64,000 bases of DNA from Phytophthora sp. 'mugwort' (taxonomy: Eukaryota; Oomycota; Peronosporomycetes; Peronosporales; Peronosporaceae). A program made the position numbers and the translations under genes. Every line of letters begins with the position of its first letter. Position 1 is the stretch's first letter. Below the pieces are notes generated by a model, which ran no database searches, was not told where the DNA came from, and saw only the letters and a list, made by a program, of their open reading frames with translations. This document shows positions 10,567-20,960 of the stretch, piece after piece. The stretch covers positions 1,240,001 through 1,304,000 of the forward strand of contig JAUCEF010000005.1 in NCBI GenBank assembly GCA_033558025.1. The letters are read 5' to 3'.

Positions 10567-11935
10567 AAGCACGCTTAGCGCACCGTGCCGGTTATGGCGG
10601 TGGTAGCGAAGGAGAACTAGGATCAAACGTGGGATGGCTTACGATTCCTCAGACGCGAAACCTCCGAATAATAATAAGAAGAAGGCGCCGCAAAAAAAGA
10701 GAGCAGTTGCAATCCAGATAGGTACTGCAAACAGCAAGAAAAGCAACGCTTCGGCACCTGGAAGCAATGAGCCTAGGCTACGATGGGAAGTCCAACATGT
10801 TGCTATCTATATCCACTGACTCATCAAAATGTTCCCTACTGACTGTATTTACATTTTTGAAGAATATTCAAAAATATACTCCTGAGATTTGAATTGACCT
10901 GGTAAGCATATCATTTTCGACATATTACAGTTCGTTTTAGTTAATTTTGAGACCATAAGCTGATTCCCCATGCGCTGTTAACCCTAAAGCGTCGATAATA
11001 TATTTTTGAGTTCTCAAGCCGAAATGGCGATATATCGTTTACGAACCTCGAGCTCGGCTTCCTTCGCACGTAGTTAACTATGGATGGGCTCAAACGAAAA
11101 CTAATGCACACCTCTCTCGTATGGTATACCTAAATCGCGATTCATCCCTTGGTGGATACGTTATGTTTTGTTTGCCGTTGTATCATCTGCTGCTAAATGC
11201 GAGCCTACTTGCACAGAGCTGTTGAGTCTCTTTGTACTCCCTGTTTTTCCGGCACGAGGCTAAAAAAAAGAATAGCTTCTCTCGTGGCCGCATGTATACG
11301 GAAAAGTCCTTGCGTACCATTGAGTGTTGGGATGAGCAACGTACGAAATTATACACCTCATTCACTTGAGCTAATATCGGGAAAGCATATGGCGATTTTA
11401 TGATCAATCGCACGAAACAAACATAAAATGGTTCTTGAGGTTTCATGCTCTGACCTGATAAGCTGACCGATCATCTTTGCTTGGCGTGATTTTAGGATTT
11501 AAAAATTTAAAAAATATTTATGTAAATCTAATGGTGCTAGTAGAGCTCGCGTTGTGCGCGGCACTGAGACAGAAGCTAATACAACATCAAATATTAAACT
11601 TTTTTAAAATATAAAACACGATATCCCAGTTATCACCAGTCTTTATCGAACGTAGATGTCCTCAATGCGTTATTTGACCAGCAGACAGCCACAAATACAA
11701 GTTGTTCTCGGTCATATTTGCTTAGCTACTGAACGAAGGATCTACTAACCTCGTGATCATCTAGTTCCTACACACGGACGAGATCCTGTGGACAAGTACT
11801 TCTGGTAGATTTAGCCAGAAGGCGTTCGAGCGTGTGGATTCCTCAGGGTGAATGCAGCTGAGAGGGAAATGTATCGCTGGACCTGGGATGGATATTCGCG
11901 AGTTGAGCTTTTGTGAGCATGCTATTTTTTTTAGG
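10567..11935. other. AT-rich stretch, no gene recognised
   Basis: A short lysine/asparagine-rich open block at 10634-10819 may be the tail of the DUF7869-type fragment. Beyond that, the sequence to about 11.9 kb is AT-rich with only short frames on either strand. I see no gene or defined repeat. Confidence 0.35.
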
Positions 11936-11950
11936 AAATCCACATGATAC

Positions 11951-12197
11951 TGAAAGACTGGGAAAGCTGGCTGCGCTTCCTAAGGTTTGCCGATATGTAT
12001 TGATTACTTGGCGCCAGAATCCAATCTGCAGACCCTCTAGCTTTGGCGTTTGCTGGTGGGCTTGAACAAGAAAGTGCCGTGTGTCACGATCCTGGAGGAT
12101 GTGGGATCTGTGCAGGACAGTCCCCCCTGCCCATACCCACTACATAGCGGTCTTGTACATGTATGTGTGGGCAGGACTAAAACATGAGGATAATGCA
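11951..12197 (-). repeat. 3' LTR of the gypsy element
   Basis: This copy aligns with 16039-16288. Shared blocks include GACTGGGAA, GTATTGATTACTTG, AGAATCCAATCTGC, TTTGCTGGTGGG, CACGATCCTGG, CCCACTACA and TCTTGTA. On the + strand it begins TGAAAGACTGGG and ends TAATGCA, giving TG...CA ends. Borders are accurate to about 15 bp. Confidence 0.75.
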
Positions 12198-12432
12198 CGA
12201 CACTTACCCCAGAACTTTGTCCATCCGCGAAAGGATGCGACCCCGACCCCGTTCATATGTCCCTCTGAGTCAATGGACCGGACCATCTGGTCCCTTTTTG
12301 GCTAACCAAATCCAGTTAACAAATCAGAGCAAATGATTTGGGTCCACTGTGACGAGAATGGCGAGATGAGTTCATTCATGACGAGCAGCTGATACCGCAA
12401 CCATGACAAAAATAAAAACCGACCGGTATTAC

Positions 12433-14450
12433 TTAGGCATGGGCAAGCTGATCTATCACTGATTTTTTCGGGCTGCGACGCTTACAGTTATTCGTTGGGC
12501 TTTGAATGACGACGCTTCCAGTGCATCTGGAGCTTGCTGTCGCCCGACACGTTACGTAACGCTCGACTATGGCACGTATATCATTTGTCATGGCTTGCAA
12601 TGGCTCCCAGGAATCCTCTCGATCTTCTAGACCCATCCAGGCAACGAGCAGATCGTAGTCCTTGGTTCGATAATACCATTGGTGGCTTCAGAACATACGA
12701 ACCTCCAGCACTGTTCTTTTAAAAGACGTGCTAGATGAGTTCGTCAGTGAAGTTCAACTCACTGTCTGCGTATAAGATCAACCGCGAGGCGTGTACATTG
12801 AGCACTTTGCCGGTGACTAAACTCTTGATTCGGAATGTGTTCTTCTCCGCTCGATCACCGAGTAAGGACCCGGCCACGTGACGAGCAACTCGTCCTTCTG
12901 ATCATCGTCCAGGCGAGAACGCAGCACGTAGTCCCCCACCGAAAAAGTAACCACACTCTCCCCCTTGCCTTTTCTTATTGAGGAGAGTCAGTTTCTCGCG
13001 GGTGGGGAACGTATCTCGCTGGATGTCGATGATGGACTGGTGGAGGCGGTCCACAACGCTGGAAATTTAGCGGGATCGGCTGGAATCAAATGCGTTCATA
13101 GTCGGGACGAACACGCCCTGGAGTAGAGCCGATCGTGGCTGCCTGTGAACAATTTTACTGGAGCATGGTTGCCCAACCACGGCAACGCCGTGCGGTTCAA
13201 ACTCGCCTGAGCGACTGGGACGAAAACTGGCAAGTCGCGTGAGTGAATCTTGTACTCAAGAAACAATGCTCGTAGCACGGCGAGAACATCACTTCAATCG
13301 CTATACTGGCCCGTTGATCCATGGGCGGTAAGCGACTGTGAACGACTGCTGGCATTTGAAATGTCTGCAAAGGTCGGCGATGACATCGCTCTTGAAGTGG
13401 CTACCGTTGTCAGAACTCGACGTGTACGGGGTGCCGTAGCGACTGTGTCTGTGTAACATTGCCTCAATGGCCACTGCACTTGTGGGTCCATCACTTCACA
13501 AAAATGGGCGACACCATCCTTCATTACCAGGAGATATTTAATTGTCAAATCAAATATCAAATCTTTCCCCTAGAAATACAAAATCCAAGTGTACTGCGCC
13601 ATTGTGTTCATCACACCGAAATGTCACTCCCTATGGTCGTTGCACCATACGGCCACCCTTGACATGTTGATAGAGTAGGCAACGCTTCAGAAACATAGCT
13701 GTGATTTGCTCTAGCCTACGAATCGACAAAATTGCGTTGGATATCGTTCATCATAACGTTCTGGCAGAGGTGGTCTTCCGCGCCACAGTGTGCAACAATG
13801 CAGATCTGCTGGATCAACTCTCGCTCGGACGGTGGTGTCCAGATCTTCTTGTTCCCAATCCAAATGCCATATTATTCTGGTGTCATTTTGTTTTTTGTCT
13901 TTGGCACGACCTCCAGCCGGTGGCGGCGTGGGCCGCGATCACGTCGTCCAAACTAGGCCATATAAACCACGCATCATCTAATCTTCGGAACATTGGCTTC
14001 GTCTTCTAAGCCCGCGTCGTGATTCGCCGGACGCGCGTTTATTGCTGGAGAAACCGAGCCTGCCCACGAGAAACCATATCCGCCTATACATGCTGAACGC
14101 CCTCAATGTGCTCGATATTGTAGCGATACTCAGTGAGCCGCACATGACCCAAGAGAAACTTTCCGCGCACGTCTTTCTCGGTTTCAACTATCGGAGCAAA
14201 AAAAAAATTCCAGTGGTCACAGAACCTCTTGAACCCTTGAGGTCGCATCAGCAGGTAGTGTAGTTGTCACAGAGTGCGCCGATAGGAACCCCTCCTTCTC
14301 GACTATACTAAAATTTACTTGAGCCCATTCGAGCGATCCACCCATACACACGTAGTTGATGCTGTAGATCTAGGACGTCGGCGCCGTCACGCCAGTCCTG
14401 ACCTGAGTCACAATGATGTACCATCCAGTGATTGATGCGTCCGTCAACAC
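12433..14450 (-). pseudogene. Gypsy RNase H/integrase remnant
   Basis: Read on the minus strand, this region continues the RT. An RNase H end, LTEYRYNIEHIEGVQHVWAD, is seen near 14.1 kb. The integrase core follows at about 13560-13300, with LLVMKDGVAHFCEVM and the conserved block SDNGSHFKSDVIADLC, whose Asp codon is at 13409-13411. After that comes FLEYKIHSRDLPVFVPVAQA and a PVKLFTG block (about 13270-13100), and finally a short C-terminal piece with SWEPL near 12.6 kb that may be a chromodomain end. Several frames are used and stops interrupt them, so it is not functional. It belongs to the element bounded by the two LTRs. Confidence 0.7.
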
Positions 14451-15812
14451 AACATGTTTAAACTGTGCCATCGGGATGGGCCATCTCCGCTTTGATACGG
14501 AGAGCTTTCTTAACTTTCTCGAAAGAAACTCGCTCTGTCTCACCAAGCTGCAACTTGATTGCTACTGCGGCGCGCTTAGCGCGCTTGCTTCTTACCAAAG
14601 TGCGGTCGAGGAAATGCTGCAGTGGTTGCACTTTCAGTCCGTAGTCGATGATTGTCTCGTGCATCCAGCTGGCTGCGCAGAAAATTGCTGTAGATCTACC
14701 GCCGTATGCTGTTCGGCAATAGGAGAGAGCGCCTCGATCCGCGTGGGATCGTAGCTTACGCCTTCTCCAGTGATCACCTTTCCGCACCACTTGAAAGACG
14801 CCTGGAACAAACTGCTCTTCTTGACGCTGCTTGAGCCCAACGTGGTCAAGAAATGAAGAACCCCTCGGCTTCTTGAGTTATGTCGCGATGCCAGCCGCGT
14901 AGAGAAGAATATCATCGATCCATAAGAAAATATGCTTGTACAGGAGATTCTTGAAACACGTCTCAATGGTTTGCTGGAAATACAGGGCTGCGTCACTGCA
15001 ACATTGAGGCACCCGAGTAGACGCGTAGATCGTATCATGGGTCATGTAAGATAAAAATGCTCGGCTCTCTCCAGAATAATGGCAGTTGCCGTGTCCCAAT
15101 TGACAGGCCGATAGTCGCTATTTCGTCTGTACTTGTTCTTGTCCGGCTTCTTGACGGGAATAACGGGCAGGCCCATCGAGCGTTCTTGTTCTCGACAATC
15201 CAACCGATACGCACGAGCTGTTTGTTGAACTTTGACGCCGTCAGATGTGGTAGGTAGTTGCGTAATTGGTGCGGTATGGTTTCGCGCTTTTGCGCAAACG
15301 GATATTGAGCAGTGACACTCGCGCTGGATGATATCTGCCAAGCGCGATGCGCAAAAGGTCATACATGAACCCAATACGTCGTAGTTCACCGAGTAGCTGC
15401 TCTGAGAAACCGTTATTCCGCGCCTTCGCGAGCATCTCGTCGATAGCATTCAAAAGCGCAATCGCATCGGATAACTCGGTTTACTCATCGTCGGTAAAAG
15501 AAATCAGGTCATCATCACCAATTTCACGCACAGCAAGACGTTCAAGCTGATTTTCGATGTTTATTCCTAGCGTGTTGGGTATGTCGCACCCGAGAATCAA
15601 CTCTGACTCAGCGCATTCCAGAATCAAACTCTCGTATTGGACGCGATGATCGCGTTGATCTCACGGAGCACGCGATCTCCTGTGCGATCCTCCACCTTCA
15701 TACGCCTTCGAAATTTGCAGAGCGCGTTCAGCAGTCCGTCGTCGATCGTATCGTTGACGGATTTGATCAGGCTGGCTTCGTCTTCGCCAGTCGTCAGGCA
15801 GCGCATACGCAT
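14450..15812 (-). pseudogene. Gypsy reverse transcriptase remnant
   Basis: Minus-strand fragments follow the RT domain in order. They are an N-terminal block with RIALGRYHPARVSLLNIRLR and KSAKPYRT (about 15420-15250), GLPVIPVKKPDKN with SDYRPVNWDTA (about 15170-15090), IYASTRVPQCCSDAALYFQQ (about 15025-14960) and the catalytic FLWIDDILLY, whose two Asp codons lie at 14911-14916. A thumb/RNase H junction with ASWMHETIIDYGLKVQPLQH follows near 14.65 kb. An upstream piece at 15812-15624 (TIDDGLLNALCKFRRRMK) may be a gag-pol spacer. The RT active site is visible but frames change several times. The assignment to Ty3/gypsy is firm because integrase follows RT. Confidence 0.75.
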
Positions 15813-16038
15813 TTTAATTTAGTACTCGCGCCTATCCTTGCGCCGCTGCACCAGAACTCATGCAAGGCCTTTGAGATCCGCGGTACAGTGATCGGAGGGA
15901 TCACGCCGAGGACCGCCGGTTTGGCTATTTGTCGTTGACGTCCGCACGGCGCTTTATTGCTTCCGCTCTGGTCTGCATGCTGCTTGGTGCTCGGGATTTG
16001 AACACTAAAGCCGACTTTGTAGTAAATCCACCTGATTA

Positions 16039-16288
16039 TGCAAGACTGGGAAGCTGGCTGAGCTTTAAAGGTTTGCCTAGATGTATTGATTACTTGCATC
16101 AGAATCCAATCTGCCGCCCTCTCTAGCTAGGTTGTTTGCTGGTGGGGAACAAGAACACGCCGTGTTCCACGATCCTGGGGGATGTGGTTTCTGTGCGGAC
16201 AATCCATCGCTGCCCATGCCCACTACAGAGCAGTCTTGTATATGTACATATACGCGTGTGACTAAATGCTCTTCATGAGCAGAATGCA
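16039..16288 (-). repeat. 5' LTR of the gypsy element
   Basis: This is the copy of the 11951-12197 repeat, with many substitutions and small indels. On the + strand it begins TGCAAGACTGGG and ends AGAATGCA. It lies next to the RT-proximal side, so it is the upstream LTR for the minus-strand coding region. Confidence 0.75.
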
Positions 16289-17260
16289 CTAAATGGCGCG
16301 CAAGACCACCAAACCGTTGGCCGATTTCAACAAGAACTCTGATGCTGGAAAATAGAGCACATTTCGACTGCCGTTCATGACACCATTATCGCGAAGCTGA
16401 AAGCGAAGAAGATTGGACTAGCTTTTGACGCTTAATCTGCCATAGTTACCACTTTGTAGCAGCGATATCTATCCTTGCTTTACCAATGTCTGCGGCTGGA
16501 GCGCCGGGTCGGAAGCAGGTCGCAGAATCGACTGACGATGCAACTCCATCACCACACCCGGAGTTCTTATACCGCCACACCGACATTTTTGAACCAATCC
16601 CCCCAAAGCATGTCGACGCGGCAAATGATACGCCGATGCCATCATTCTGATTTTTCATGAAGCACCAGACACATGAGCTCGCGCCAAGCCAGCATTCTTT
16701 ATTGGGGAGGCAATGCCAATGCAAACTAAAGTATCCGTCGCAAGATCGACCTGCCTCCGATTGGGTGCGACAGCTACAGTGTGGTGGTGCAAAGTTACTT
16801 GGTCCTATACAAGAAGGACGTGCATCTCTAATGCGACACTTACGTACTTTTAAGCAGAAGACCGTGCTGTGAAAGATGGTGCGTTCAATGCCAGTGATTA
16901 AGAACGCGACCCGTTGCGCCGAGTGCGTATCGGATGCTCAATCGTTATATCGAGCTGGCAGACCACATCGATGATATCCACGCTGATGTAACCGCGCTGC
17001 TTCCAACACCACGTGAGAAAATGAAAGTAAGTCCTGATGGAAGATTTGGGGAAACTTCAATGCGTAACATGGCTCTAAAACACCCTGACTGTGGCGGGAA
17101 ACATAAGACCTTGCGCAAGTGGTAGTGTGACTTCCGGAGATTATACAAACTCTTAGTGAACGGCAGTTCACAAGTCTCTGGCCTGAAGGGACTGTACCAA
17201 ATAGGTAGCTATAAGACTGAATATATTTATAGATGATATCTTTAATGCGTCTACACACTA
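16289..17260 (+). pseudogene. Unassigned transposase-like fragment
   Basis: This is a weak coding trace on the + strand. An ATG-started piece lies near 16293 (ARKTTKPLADFNKNSDAGK), and a block at about 16934-17030 reads MLNRYIELADHIDDIHADV and TALLPTPREKMK. The second block looks like part of a repetitive oomycete protein, possibly transposon-encoded, but I cannot name the family with confidence. Frames are short and broken. It sits between the gypsy element and the Harbinger element. Confidence 0.3.
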
Positions 17261-17380
17261 ACTGTAAGTCATCTATAAAGTACCCTAGATGCTATGTTAT
17301 TGGGTTCCTATGCGGTTCTTGTGCCATATGCATGGTACCCATTTGTGACCTCATTGCGGTGACGTCTTAGTGATGTTGGC

Positions 17381-17459
17381 TACATCACTTTGTGGTACTT
17401 TGGTACATCACTTAGTGGTACTTTGGTACACCACTCTGAAGAGTGACTTGGCACTCTTC
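17381..17459. repeat. Short direct repeats and hairpin beside the Harbinger element
   Basis: A unit close to TGGTACTTTGGTACATCACT occurs twice (from about 17393 and 17416), preceded by a partial copy, GCTACATCACTT. It is followed by the hairpin GAAGAGTG-ACTTGG-CACTCTTC (17438-17459). It may be part of an older LTR or MITE; it contains no gene. Confidence 0.5.
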
Positions 17460-17507
17460 ACGTAGTCCCGTTACACTGACGGCGTTCGACTAAACTACGT
17501 AAGTATT

Positions 17508-17535
17508 AGTGGTTGTCAGAGTTGGATGCAAGTCT
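17508..17535 (+). repeat. Left terminal inverted repeat (Harbinger)
   Basis: This is the 28-bp left end of the Harbinger element, matching the reverse complement of 19828-19855 with about three mismatches. Confidence 0.88.
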
Positions 17536-17669
17536 TTTTCCAAGAAGCACCCCGTCACCACATTGGACAAAAATTTCCTGCAATCCAAGAGATCTTACCC
17601 CACTTTTTTCTTCCAAGAGATCGCTTGCATTACAGGGGTGTGTGACACATCAAAACTACGGGCGAAGAT

Positions 17670-18550
17670 CTCAACGCGAGTAAATGAGCGTGACGACAAC
17701 ACGCGTCAAGAAGAAGCCGATCTTCTGGGACCGCGATGGAAAAGAAGACAGCAAGTCCTCGTTACAGGTCGTCCTGGACTGGCTCTCCACGGAGACTAAC
17801 TACAACAAATGGCTGGAAGCGATCACACAAACGGCAACACCAAGGAGGCCTTACTGAAATAAATTGTGTTTGAGCTAAAAGCTGTTGAGATCACGCATCG
17901 CTCTCAACAGCTGATGTCCGTGAGAAAATTAAATTCGATTGGGAGGCAATTTCGCGAGGCTGTCGACTTTCAGGCACAAACTGGCTCCGGTATCACGAGC
18001 GAGTCGACTCTCCGAGGCGAAATCCTCAAACGCTGTCCCTACTACTGCAAGCTGGTTGATGTGTTTGAATCCCGCCCCTCGGTCCGCCCACGGGTTACAT
18101 CGGATGAGATCGACGAAGAAGACGAGACCGCAGATAGCCTTGGCAGCATCGCCCAACTCGGTGAGAAGCTCCCGCTTGTGCATGAAGATGGCTTAGAATC
18201 TAAGCGACAAAAATCAGACCCAGTCGACCGGTTGCTGGACCAGCAGAGTAAGGCGTGCAAACAACGAGCGCAGAAAACTGACCGTTGCTAAGGCTTCAGA
18301 AACGAAGTTGGAACTCAAACACCGTGAGGTAAGTTGAAGGAGGACCAGGCCAATGTTGATTTAGCCCTGAAAAAGGTTCAGCTGGAAGTTGCTCAGCGTG
18401 ACGCTTTGGTGCAACTTGTACTTGCACGCAAGCAGCTTCTAGACAACGGAGTATCAGTCGCTGAAATCGACCGTCTGCTACCTCCACAACGTGATCCAGG
18501 TCCCTCCGCAAGAAGCGAGTTTAATGCGTTTGTCGAACACCAAATCGCGC
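17670..18550 (+). pseudogene. Harbinger Myb/SANT-like accessory protein (decayed)
   Basis: The + strand encodes the second protein of PIF/Harbinger elements, a Myb/SANT-like DNA-binding partner of the transposase. The trihelix-like block reads KKKPIFWDRDGKEDSKSSLQ then VVLDWLSTETNYNKWLEAIT (about 17705-17830). After a frame change, a region with SVRKLNSIGRQFREAVDFQA and EILKRCPYYCKLVDVFESRP (about 17910-18080) follows. An acidic segment comes next, and a C-terminal helical part with ALKKVQLEVAQRDALVQLVL (about 18365-18425), typical of the coiled-coil tail in these proteins. Stops and frameshifts make it a pseudogene. It converges on the transposase gene. Confidence 0.65.
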
Positions 18551-19724
18551 AAGTACTCGCGCCGCTCAACACCATTCGTCGCATCGCACGTCAAGGGATC
18601 GTCAGCTTCGTCTGTATCACCTTCAGAACCAGGTTCAGGTTGAATCCATTCTCTCGGGACAGGATCTGCGATAGCCATGTTGTGCAGAGTCATACACGCC
18701 CGAATTAATTCAATGGTATCCTTCATTTCTTTCGGTTCCGCAGTCGGTAACGTAGCTTTCTTAGCAGCGGTAATCGGATTTTGAGTATTCCAAAATACAG
18801 TGCTGAACGCGAATCCGAATTTTAGCCAGGCACTTGTTGAAGTACGTTTTTTTTACACCACGGTACCCACCCTGCGAAGTTTAAACGACGGGACCAGTAC
18901 ACGTGAAGCCTGATACGCAGAGTCACCGAGTAAATACAGCTCCTCATTGAAGTACCGATCTTCTTGTTGCGCGACTTTGCAGTCTCGCCAAACTCGATTA
19001 TCGTGGCTGGACAAGATTCCCGTAGCGAATACGGCACAAATCGTTGCATACAACCAAACCACTGATGGCGTAGGACGCCTTGCGCGAGTAGTAGTCTTCA
19101 CCATGATCTTGGGGTCGCGTTTACAACGGAAAAAGAGTCCGTCAGTCATACCAATACATTGAGGCAAGGTTGTAGCAATCTTGATTCTACACGATATTTC
19201 GCGTCTCTCGTCAGTATCAGGCCACATGATCACCTTGCTTCAGAACTATTGAGTGCTCGGATCACCCGCTTAGCCAGTACATCCTCAGGTGTATGCCCGC
19301 CTACTGACAAAAAGTCAGCTGAATGTCCTTCACCGTCGGTCGACCCCAGGTCTTTGAGAAGTCCCATAAGATGCACCTCCACGCTCAGCTTCTGCAGCTT
19401 TCCTGTTGTGCTCTGAAACTCCGGATGGTCAGCGATAAAGAGCAGACAGCCAAAACGTACGGACGTGAAAGTCGAAAGTGGAGCTTGAACTCAGCGTCCG
19501 GCATTTCGGTGAGGTAATGATGGATTCTTGAGGGAGGGCGAGGAACCCGATGGCGGGGGTAATTACCGCTTCGTTTTCAAGACGATATACGTCGTTGCAA
19601 GCTCGTCTTGTTCCTCGTCCGCATGGGAGCCACCATCTTCAACATCTAGCTGGCTGTCTAGTGCTGTGTTCCATAGCTTCCGAAGCGCGCTCAGCACTCT
19701 TCTCTTGAGACTTCGAATTGGCAT
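18480..19724 (-). pseudogene. PIF/Harbinger DDE transposase (decayed)
   Basis: On the minus strand a likely ATG at 19724 starts MPIRSLKRRVLSALRKLWNT. After frame changes follow MGLLKDLGSTDGEGHSADFL with SVGGHTPEDVLAKRVIRAL (about 19370-19250), then MWPDTDERREISCRI and IGMTDGLFF (about 19225-19130). SSHDNRVWRDCKVAQQ and ELYLLGDSAYQASRVLVPSF come next (about 19010-18890). The C-terminal helix reads ELIRACMTLHNMAI (about 18700). The DG, SSHDNRVW and LGDSAY blocks are the usual DDE_Tnp_4 signatures, and candidate catalytic Asp residues are present. Several frameshifts separate the blocks. The gene would mobilise the element together with the Myb/SANT protein if repaired by an intact copy elsewhere. 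Confidence 0.75.
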
Positions 19725-19827
19725 TTTGCTGGCTGGACCGAAAGGTCGCACTCATTGGATCCAGCTAGCTCGGGAAGGTAGTCAAAGTTAGGATGTTGTC
19801 ATTGGCTATAAGGTTTATTTGGAAACA

Positions 19828-19855
19828 CGGCTTGTATCCAACTCTGGCAACCACT
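19828..19855 (-). repeat. Right terminal inverted repeat (Harbinger)
   Basis: This is the right end of the Harbinger element, the reverse complement of 17508-17535 with about three mismatches, directly followed by ATT. Confidence 0.88.
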
Positions 19856-19858
19856 ATT

Positions 19859-20960
19859 GTTCGTTATACACGCTACTGAAGCCTTTCGAGAATGAAGGCA
19901 CTTGTACAAAGCACATTACTACGACGACAAAGTCCAGCATTTGCAAACGGGATTGTAAAGATTTACTGAGGACGAGAGAGTAAACTCATTTCAGCTGAGA
20001 AGAGAGCGTTCGAAATATTCGAACGTCCGATCGCCAATTCCCTAGTGACCACCAGCCAGGTAAAAAAGAGGATGATATTTGGCAAAGCTGTCCTTCATGA
20101 GAAACGAGTGTTGTCTGAGTCCCAAAACATGGATTAGCGTGGGTCCCACCACCCAAGTCCGACGATCCGAACGTTATTTTTACAAGCTGTGCGAGTTTAT
20201 ACCGACCTTCCGCAGGGTGTGTTACAAACGAGTCTGGAGCTTGTGGTGTTTCTTCGTTTCAACTGCTCGTTGTGGGGGTTAGACGCCGTTGCACGCGTAA
20301 TGCGGGCCAGAAGCAAACAAGACAGCACAAGCGCCAGCAGACACTATTCGAACGGGATATATAGCTGTGTAGTCTTCTGACAGACAGCAGCAGCGGCATT
20401 CATAGTATACGGGGTTTTACATTATGTACTATGGGCCCAAAATGAACGGAATCGAGATTTGCACACTTCGTCAGTAGTCCATAAATTTTTTGTGGGGCTC
20501 AATTTGTACGGGTGCATTTCCACCCAAACCATGGATTCTTGGGGTGCTGATACCTAGCCATTCTTGATTGCAATGGTAAGAACACGTAACCGTTTATCAA
20601 CCAAGAAAATTATATCTCGGAAGCAAAATAGCAATATTCCGCTTATTCTGGACTCCAGAGTCTGAAGTCTATTGGCAAAAACGAACAAGCTCCTGTATTT
20701 TTCGGTAAACAGACCAACCCATCCGCAAATGCCTTATAGTAAGCACCTGTGCAGTTCTGTCATCACCAAGCACGTGTAGTAGCTGGATAAGGTCAAGCCT
20801 TGCCCACTGCACTGGGGCGCATATAACATGCGGCCATGCTGTTAGTGGAGCCTGAAGACGAGTGACCAACAACATAGCTAGATCATAGATAACGTTTCAT
20901 GACCGTAGCCAGATTACAATCTACCTTAGAGCGAGCAAGCAATACAACAGAGGTTACTCG
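19859..20960. other. No gene recognised
   Basis: The frames are short and I see no family similarity. This may include the leader or a lost LTR of the gypsy relic that begins near 21 kb, but no partner for the sequence after 23.76 kb was found here. Confidence 0.35.

Larger units (their letters stand above)
11951..16288 (-). mobile_element. Ty3/gypsy LTR retrotransposon (decayed)
   Basis: Two diverged direct repeats of about 250 bp (11951-12197 and 16039-16288) flank minus-strand reverse transcriptase, RNase H and integrase remnants, so this is an LTR element of about 4.3 kb. The order RT then integrase along the minus strand places it in Ty3/gypsy. The right LTR is the 5' one. Only about 600 bp separates it from the RT domain, so gag and protease are mostly deleted. 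All coding parts carry frameshifts and stops. The LTRs differ at many positions, which suggests an old insertion. No target-site duplication was evident; flanking bases are GATAC on the left and CTAAA on the right. Similarity extends slightly beyond the TG/CA ends on the low-coordinate side, so the borders are approximate. Confidence 0.8.
17508..19855. mobile_element. PIF/Harbinger DNA transposon, complete ends
   Basis: This element of 2348 bp has both termini visible. The left end starts AGTGGTTGTCAGAGTTGGAT and the right end, read on the minus strand, starts AGTGGTTGCCAGAGTTGGAT; over the first 28 bases only about three positions differ. The element is flanked by the 3-bp direct repeat ATT (17505-17507 and 19856-19858). 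It carries the two genes typical of PIF/Harbinger elements: a Myb/SANT-like protein on the + strand in the left half and a DDE transposase on the minus strand in the right half. Both are interrupted. Boundaries are seen directly; the superfamily follows from gene content. Confidence 0.88.
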
